DNA from: Clostridiales bacterium
Lineage (GTDB): Bacteria > Bacillota > Clostridia > Saccharofermentanales > Saccharofermentanaceae
Assembly (NCBI GenBank): GCA_017551625.1
Contig: JAFZLF010000012.1
Coordinates: forward strand, 1-64,000
DNA length: 64,000 nt
Direction of reading: 5' to 3'
In this document: positions 58,335-64,000 of the stretch, piece after piece
Numbering within the stretch: the first letter of the stretch is position 1
Layout: each line of letters starts with the position of its first letter
Translations under genes and position numbers: made by a program
The notes under the pieces: generated by a model
Database searches by the model: none
What the model was told of the DNA's origin: nothing
Seen by the model: the letters and a program-made list of their open reading frames with translations, nothing else

Positions 58335-60806
58335 TTATCTTTCCTGTACCACAAGTGTCGCGCGATTCTGGATGTTGCTGCAGACGTCGTCCAGGGATCT
58401 CTGTCCGGCGAAGAATCCGGCGGACTCTTCGAGGATGATGTTCATGACATCGTTGTCCCAGGACTGGGAGGCAGCAACACCGGAGATAAGTGCATCCAGA
58501 GCGTCCACATGTGCCTGCGTAAGTTCTATAGCGGCGGCCAGAACGTCAGGGCTCACGTGGTCCTTGTTTTTCTCTAAGCTCTCGAGGTGTTTCCGATTGA
58601 CTTCGAGCTCGATCTGACAGTTCTTCTGATACGCATTCCGGTTGACGGGGAGGGTATCGGTGTTGAAACTCAGTGCGTGCTGCGCATCTTCACTTAAGAA
58701 GGAACGGATAAACTGCCATGCGAGATCCGGTGCTGCACAGGAGGCCGTGATCGCCATCGACAGCTGCCCTTTCGCCGTCATACCCATGCCCGACAGAGAG
58801 GGTATTCCTGAGAAAGCGACGGTATGTCCGCTACTTTCCTTACTCATGGAAGCATACATCTGAAGATCGGCGAGAGTAATATAACAGCTCGTGATCATAT
58901 TCTCCTTAAACAGTCTCTCATCGTCAAAATAGTATGCGGTCTCCCACTCCGGGTCATGGACGGTTTCCGGGAAACCGTTCGTGCTGTACTTCTTCACGGT
59001 TTCCAGCAAAGCACGGAATTCTTCTGATTCGAAGTCTACGGTTTTTTTCTGATTGTTGATGAAGTGGGAAGACAGACTCTTCATCCAAAGTTTCAGGAGA
59101 TCCTCAGGTTTTTGCAAAGTGATGGGCTGTACGTCTGAAGATAGAGAAGCGGCCATCTGATCGAACTCGGAGAACGTCCATTTTTCCTTTGCGCCGTTAA
59201 AGGTGGTGTTGATCGCCATACCTTCTATAGTAAAGGTGAGAGGGATCGTGTAGAGCTTTCCGTCTGCTTCAAAAGAACGCAGGATGTTGTCGTAGATCTC
59301 AGCTCTGTTGAACGTGCTGTCCGCATTGATCAGAGGGTTTAGATCGATGAGCATCGTGTCCGTATTGAACTGGGAGAGTTCGGAGTATCCGACCAGGATA
59401 TCCGGACCGTTACCCGAGAGCATATCCATGATCAGCTGATTCGTGCTCTCCTGAAGACCGTTCTCGATGAGCTGCTGGTCATAGGTGTTTGTTACGCCGG
59501 CCGTGTAGTCGATAATCTCGATCCTGGCTGTATTCTGCGGATCTTTGTTATATGTGAGGACCTGCTCGAGGAAGGTGCTGCTGATCTTTCCGTTGATACC
59601 GAGCCGCAGGATAGTCTTGCCGGCATGCGGGTTCTTGTCTGCCTTAGAAAGATGTACGACATTGATCATGCTGGCGCCGCCTGCCTTCATGTCCATCGAG
59701 CCGCGTCCGCCATCACCGATGTCATTGATCTGGAAGAAAACCATGTCGTTTTCCGAAGCGATACGCGCGCCATTGAGATTCAGTGTCGCGGAGTTTACAT
59801 CGGTGTCTTTCCATGCGAGTACCTGTGTACTTGTTCCCGTCGCGATGTCGAACTTTTCGATACCATTCGCGTTCAGAAGGAAGCAGTCCTGTTCACCCTG
59901 TGTCGCCCATAGCAGAGATTCGCTGCACTTGGCCGGAATCCCGATAAGTTTACCACTATCCGTGTCGAGCTCCTGAACGTTGATCGACGAGTCATACGAA
60001 GAGTAATTCGGCATAATCGCGAACCACTTCCCGTCGGAATGCATAAACTTACCGCTGAGATCCGGATTGGATTCTTCGGTAAGAATGGCTCCCTCGCCGT
60101 TGAGGATCCAGTATTTCCCGTAACTTGCCAGAAGCATGTTCCCGTTATCGAGGACGTAGAGCTGGACATCCTGGAGCGATTCGTTGACCTGAAGAGGGAT
60201 GTCGCGGAGTTTCTCGCCCGACGGAGAATATACGGCGACCTCCGGGGTCGCCCGGCATTCCGCCATATTCACCTTGTTGGTAACGATCAGGATCTCTCCG
60301 TCTTTTCCGGGATAGGCGCCTGTAAACGCACTGTTCGGATCGATCTCGATAGTAGCGAGATATTCGCCATTGAGATCGAACAGTTGAAGCGAGGAGTCTT
60401 CATATTCTTCGTAGATCTGCATGTATCGGTCCAGCTGTGCCGGATCAGAAAGATCGAGTTCCATCTCCTCCTCAAGAACTTCTTCCGGCATCTCATACGC
60501 TACGAATACATCGGCAAGGATGCGGTCGCCGACGATGTAGTGGGAGACGATATCACTCATCTGGATCGTCTTGTCCTGTGCGACGGAAGCTTTCAGCAAC
60601 GAAGTAGTCACGTTATAGTAAGGGTCGCTTTCCGAAACGATCCGGCCACTTCCGGAACCGGAATTCGTGCTGCCGGAACCGCCATTCGCAATCGCATTCG
60701 GGCCATTTCCGCTACAGTCAGTATTCTTGGCGCCACATGCAGAAAGAGAGAAGATCATCTGTGCTGAGAGTGCCAGGGCGAGTATTGTTCGTGTCTGTCT
60801 TTTCAT
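58335..60806 (-). CDS. Large solute-binding lipoprotein (823 aa)
   Basis: ATG 60806 follows CGGAGGA by 6 bases. Lipobox LSAC at about residue 24 with a Gly/Ser/Asn-rich tether. N-terminal propeller-like half, linker ADKNPHAGKTIL at about residue 389, C-terminal SBP half (GNGPDILVGYSE, DLNPLI, LYTIPLTFTIEGM) and final helix GQRSLDDVCSNIQNR. Closest in motifs to the copy at 1419. It diverges from the copy at 61019 across a region with a GTGACGG dyad. No transporter subunits are near. Confidence 0.88.
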   Translation of the reverse strand: MKRQTRTILALALSAQMIFSLSACGAKNTDCSGNGPNAIANGGSGSTNSGSGSGRIVSESDPYYNVTTSLLKASVAQDKTIQMSDIVSHYIVGDRILADVFVAYEMPEEVLEEEMELDLSDPAQLDRYMQIYEEYEDSSLQLFDLNGEYLATIEIDPNSAFTGAYPGKDGEILIVTNKVNMAECRATPEVAVYSPSGEKLRDIPLQVNESLQDVQLYVLDNGNMLLASYGKYWILNGEGAILTEESNPDLSGKFMHSDGKWFAIMPNYSSYDSSINVQELDTDSGKLIGIPAKCSESLLWATQGEQDCFLLNANGIEKFDIATGTSTQVLAWKDTDVNSATLNLNGARIASENDMVFFQINDIGDGGRGSMDMKAGGASMINVVHLSKADKNPHAGKTILRLGINGKISSTFLEQVLTYNKDPQNTARIEIIDYTAGVTNTYDQQLIENGLQESTNQLIMDMLSGNGPDILVGYSELSQFNTDTMLIDLNPLINADSTFNRAEIYDNILRSFEADGKLYTIPLTFTIEGMAINTTFNGAKEKWTFSEFDQMAASLSSDVQPITLQKPEDLLKLWMKSLSSHFINNQKKTVDFESEEFRALLETVKKYSTNGFPETVHDPEWETAYYFDDERLFKENMITSCYITLADLQMYASMSKESSGHTVAFSGIPSLSGMGMTAKGQLSMAITASCAAPDLAWQFIRSFLSEDAQHALSFNTDTLPVNRNAYQKNCQIELEVNRKHLESLEKNKDHVSPDVLAAAIELTQAHVDALDALISGVAASQSWDNDVMNIILEESAGFFAGQRSLDDVCSNIQNRATLVVQER

Positions 60807-60894
60807 CGGGGTCCTCCGTTTGTGTTGTTCGTCCAACTAGTCATCTTCACATTGCATTGTCAAGATGATTTTATTCTTGCCGGAGGATTCTTGC

Positions 60895-60910
60895 GTGACG
60901 GAACCGTCAC
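60895..60910. promoter_or_regulatory. Dyad between two divergent SBP lipoprotein genes
   Basis: GTGACGG-AA-CCGTCAC is a perfect 7+7 dyad about 90 and 108 bases from the two start codons. A TATAAT (60936-60941) for the plus-strand gene lies just downstream but lacks a good -35, which would fit an activator-bound promoter. Confidence 0.5.
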
Positions 60911-61018
60911 ATAAATCGTCCGAAAACTGGTAAAATATAATTGGCAAATAGGGGTGTCGATTAGTTGTGATTCAAAAGTCAGAAGATGTGCAAAGAATAC
61001 GATATGTGAGGTAATCAT

Positions 61019-63385
61019 ATGAGTAAGTCAATACGCATCGTCTCTGTTGGTCTCTGCCTGTTGCTTGCTTCAGGCATGATGACATCCTGCAAAAAATCAG
61101 CTAAAACAGAAAACATTATCACGGTAGGTAACGACACTCCCTGGTACGATTCGGTCCGTTTCAAACTTTCGATGGAAAAGTCGGACACGGACATGCTGAT
61201 GGTCAATTCATCTCCGGAATATATCAACGGCAAGATCTATAGTACCTATTCGACATATGATCTTGAGACATCCGATGAGAAAGTAAAACTGGATGTATAT
61301 AGCGAAAACGGTACGAAGGAAAAAGCACTGGAGATCATACTCCCCGACAAAGATATGCGAGTGCAGGACATCTACTCCCTCATCCCGAACGAAGACGGGA
61401 AAACGGCGATCGCCATGGTGGCGGTTTTCAATGGAGGTTTTGAGAATTACTTTGTCAAAGTAGACATGGAAACAGGTGAGGTATCCGATATCGCCCCGGT
61501 GCAGGATAAAAACGGGCAGATGGTCAATATCGTTACAACCGCTACCCGTGTTGGCAATTATATTGCTGTGCAGAGTATGGATCTGGGAACAGGGGATACG
61601 CTTCTTTATTTCTACGAGGGCATGGAACTGCTCTGCGAGATGGACATGACAACCATTTCCGGAGTCTGTAGTTTCAGTGCTTTTTCTTATAACGAGAAAA
61701 CGAAAAAGGCTTATGCAAATCTGGAGATGCTGACAGGTGAGAAGTATACCTGCGAACTGGATCTATCTTCCGGACAATTCACGAACAAGACTCCATGGGT
61801 CACCGGAGGCGACAATGAGGACAGCCTTACCGATTATCAGTGCACGGGTCAGGGAGACCTTCTCCGTGTAGACACACTCGGGAATATTTTTAAGTATAAT
61901 GTGGAAACGAATACTGAGGAAAAAGTACTGGACAATTCCTGGTATTCCCCGTACTTTTATGACTTCAATCCAGACAAGAATTACGATATCCGCGTTATTC
62001 ATTTCTCAGAAGACAAGATCGTTCTGTATTTCCATGGCGGTGAAGGATTCCCGACGGCGAGCATGCTGACGGAAAACTGCACGGTAACGGTATTAACAAG
62101 AGCTCAGACGAACCCGCACGCAGGGAAAAAAATAATCGAGATCAGTGCGCCGTTGGACGGATCGTTTTCTGACTATCTGTCTTCGGCGATCGTTTCTTTC
62201 AACGAAACGGATCCCGAATATCATATCCAGATCTGGAGCAAGTACAACGAGGGCATCAAGGCCGGAAGAGGTTTTCCGATCCTGGATCCGCAGATCGAGC
62301 GCGCCTACACTCTGGTAAGAGAACTCGCAAGTACTGACTGTCCGGATATCGTTGTGAACATGGATAAGAAGGAAGCCATGAATGACAAGACCCTCATGGA
62401 CCTTGGCGCTTCTGTTGACGATAGCGTAAAACAGGGACTCTTCGATAATATTCTTGAAGCCAGTAAGGTGGATGGGAAACTGTACTTCATCCCGGTAACA
62501 CTCGAGGTCGAAGGACTGATCGTGAGAGAAGACGATGTCGGAAAAGACAAGGCCGGCATGACCTTCGAGGAATACGGAAACTACGTTACGGACACATTAT
62601 CCGGAGTGCAGCCTTATGACTATCCTGAATCTACGTACAACTATCGGGATGTTTTCCTGATGTCCTGTATCGACATTAAGTCCGCTGTGGAAGGCGAGAA
62701 AGTGAACTTTGACTCGGAACAGTTCCGGAAAGCGGCGGAATATGCCAAGGCGAACTTCATGGAAGATAAGAGAGATCCGGATGTAACGATCCCGTTTGCA
62801 GAAGAAGAACTGCGCCCAAGACCGGATGGAAGATATGTGCACATGACGAATTTTGTTAACTATGTTATGAACTGCGCCGACGGACAGGATGCCTGCGTGG
62901 TGATCGGTACGCCGTCGGTAACGGGGCAGGGACCGAGATTTAAGGCCCAGGAGAGTATCTCCGTGACAGCAAGATCCGACCAGCAGGAAGGATGTATAAA
63001 GTTTATCAATTATCTTCTGGGTGGTAAGTTTATCTCCCGGGATGAACTGTCGGTCAGCTCGATCTGCGTCAACAAAGATGTCATGAAAAATGAGATTTCT
63101 CTGATCGCGCAGTATTATAATGAGGTATACGATTTTGAGATGGAACACGGACTCTTTGACAAGAGCCAGCTTAAGACTATGGGCTACAAAGAAGCCACGG
63201 AGGTCATGCAGCAGAAGTTCTACGATATGCTCTCGACTCTCTCGGTGTACTACATGGATGATACCGAGATCAGAAGCATCATCAACGAAGAACTGGCCGC
63301 ATTCTATGTGGGTGACAAGTCGCTGGATGACGTGATCCGCTTCATTAACGACCGCGTAGACAAATATGTCAGCGAAGCAAAGTAA
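61019..63385 (+). CDS. Large solute-binding lipoprotein (788 aa)
   Basis: Lipobox MTSC at about residue 23 and a KKSAKTEN tether. N-terminal half with propeller-like strands, linker AQTNPHAGKKII at about residue 365, SBP half with STDCPDIVVNMDKKEA, LYFIPVTLEVEGLIV and final helix VGDKSLDDVIRFINDRV. GAGGT lies 8 bases before the ATG. It is followed after 35 bases by a TIR-domain gene on the same strand, possibly in one transcript, an unusual pairing. Confidence 0.88.
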   Translation: MSKSIRIVSVGLCLLLASGMMTSCKKSAKTENIITVGNDTPWYDSVRFKLSMEKSDTDMLMVNSSPEYINGKIYSTYSTYDLETSDEKVKLDVYSENGTKEKALEIILPDKDMRVQDIYSLIPNEDGKTAIAMVAVFNGGFENYFVKVDMETGEVSDIAPVQDKNGQMVNIVTTATRVGNYIAVQSMDLGTGDTLLYFYEGMELLCEMDMTTISGVCSFSAFSYNEKTKKAYANLEMLTGEKYTCELDLSSGQFTNKTPWVTGGDNEDSLTDYQCTGQGDLLRVDTLGNIFKYNVETNTEEKVLDNSWYSPYFYDFNPDKNYDIRVIHFSEDKIVLYFHGGEGFPTASMLTENCTVTVLTRAQTNPHAGKKIIEISAPLDGSFSDYLSSAIVSFNETDPEYHIQIWSKYNEGIKAGRGFPILDPQIERAYTLVRELASTDCPDIVVNMDKKEAMNDKTLMDLGASVDDSVKQGLFDNILEASKVDGKLYFIPVTLEVEGLIVREDDVGKDKAGMTFEEYGNYVTDTLSGVQPYDYPESTYNYRDVFLMSCIDIKSAVEGEKVNFDSEQFRKAAEYAKANFMEDKRDPDVTIPFAEEELRPRPDGRYVHMTNFVNYVMNCADGQDACVVIGTPSVTGQGPRFKAQESISVTARSDQQEGCIKFINYLLGGKFISRDELSVSSICVNKDVMKNEISLIAQYYNEVYDFEMEHGLFDKSQLKTMGYKEATEVMQQKFYDMLSTLSVYYMDDTEIRSIINEELAAFYVGDKSLDDVIRFINDRVDKYVSEAK

Positions 63386-63420
63386 GACTATTAGGTAGTA
63401 AGTCTTGGGGTGGAGGAATT

Positions 63421-64000
63421 ATGTCGGTTTTTAAGTGCAAGATGTGCGGCGGAACCCTGGATATCAAAGAGGGTATGACCGTATGTAAATGCGGATACTG
63501 TGGCTCTGTGCAGACCGTTCCGCAATTAGACAACGAGAAAAAGATCAACTTGTTTTCGCGCGCGAACCGATTACTGAGAGCTTGTGAATTTGATAAAGCT
63601 TCCGGCGTGTTTGAGACGATCGTGTCGGAATATCCGGAAGAGGCGGAAGCCTACTGGGGACTCCTTCTTTGTAAGTTCGGCATCGAATATGTGGACGATC
63701 CCGGAACCGGGAAAAAGGTGCCCACCTGTCATAGATCTTCTTTTGACGGTATCATGGATGATCCGGATTTCGAGATGGTCATGGAATGCTCCGATACGGT
63801 TGCCCGTTCCGTGTATCGCGACGAAGCGAAAGCAATCGAGGCACTGCGTATCGGTATTAACGAGGTCTCTTCTAAAGAGGCGCCTTATGATATTTTCATC
63901 TGTTACAAGGAAACCGATGATGCAGGCAATCGCACCATAGACAGTGTGATCGCACAGGATGTATATCAGGCTCTGGTTGAAAAAGGATATAAAGTATTCT
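63421..64000 (+). CDS. Zinc-ribbon TIR-domain protein (cut by window end)
   Basis: The visible 193 residues start with a zinc ribbon (CKMCGG at 6-11 and CGYCG about 25-29), continue with a helical region typical of the clostridial family (LFSRANRLLRACEFDKASGVFETIV, EAYWGLLLCKFGIEYVDDP), and at about residue 155 enter a TIR domain: PYDIFICYKETDDAGNRTIDSVIAQDVYQALVEKGYKVF. The catalytic Glu of NAD-cleaving TIRs would lie beyond the window. GGTGGAGG lies upstream of the ATG. Bacterial TIR proteins serve in anti-phage defence or signalling by cleaving NAD; this subgroup is widespread in gut Firmicutes and not well characterised. Confidence 0.88.
   Translation, partial: MSVFKCKMCGGTLDIKEGMTVCKCGYCGSVQTVPQLDNEKKINLFSRANRLLRACEFDKASGVFETIVSEYPEEAEAYWGLLLCKFGIEYVDDPGTGKKVPTCHRSSFDGIMDDPDFEMVMECSDTVARSVYRDEAKAIEALRIGINEVSSKEAPYDIFICYKETDDAGNRTIDSVIAQDVYQALVEKGYKVF

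Overview
This is a stretch of mid-GC DNA, most likely from an uncultured gut or rumen member of the Clostridia (Firmicutes). That is an inference from the gene content: many Cys-lipoproteins with lipoboxes, good AGGAGG-type ribosome sites, clostridial gene families (DUF6273, the QHT variant of histidine phosphatases, TIR proteins with an N-terminal zinc ribbon, LemA/DUF3137), a BlaI/M56 pair and a Gram-positive zinc importer. No rRNA, tRNA, CRISPR array or transposase gene was recognised.

Layout. (1) 1-7126 is a visibly AT-richer, rearranged accessory block. Large lipoproteins with a solute-binding (SBP) domain occur whole (1419-3740, 4922-7126) and as fragments (1-143, 1069-1329, 4221-4301). 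They are linked by a duplicated leader of about 240 bp (63-308 and 4221-4462) that carries an imperfect hairpin, a possible promoter and a perfect 16-bp palindrome. Each leader drives a different small secreted protein, and a scrap of the second protein's gene survives behind the first. A remnant of an AbiEii-like toxin gene lies between the units. (2) 7237-13032 is GC-richer: a FIST-degenerate GGDEF-EAL cyclic-di-GMP phosphodiesterase, a LacI-like ligand-binding protein without HTH, and an AI-2E family permease. (3) 13184-25152 has a KPVIYLYP lipoprotein, a MacB/FtsX-type ABC transporter, an XRE regulator, a BlaI-M56-lipoprotein operon with an operator inside its promoter, and a five-gene zinc import operon. 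(4) 25160-36206 has an ABC exporter with an XRE/TPR-type regulator, a large membrane protein, and a TetR-HdeD-MMPL-xxxLxxG group that ends in five tandem copies of one intrinsic terminator.

(5) 36205-48329 is a mixed region: DUF6273 lipoprotein, GH36 alpha-galactosidase, an XRE + HipA-like kinase pair with twin operator-like repeats, zinc-ribbon membrane protein, histidine phosphatase, AraC regulator, GrpB protein and a HEAT-repeat protein. (6) 48418-49751 holds A-rich CAGTAAA repeat arrays around a 41-residue membrane microprotein and an AAA ATPase. (7) 49807-64000 has three more of the large SBP lipoproteins, a DUF5050-like lipoprotein, DUF3137 and LemA proteins, an OmpR-type two-component system, a GNAT acetyltransferase and, cut by the window edge, a TIR-domain protein.

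The main theme is a family of five full-length, roughly 730-820-residue SBP lipoproteins, none beside an ABC permease. Four share a propeller-like N-terminal half, an NPHAGK-type linker at about residue 355-390 and an SBP C-terminal half. Their duplication, truncation and cassette exchange at the left end, the shared regulatory palindrome, and the CAGTAAA repeats that begin at gene stop codons are the least explained signals in the window.
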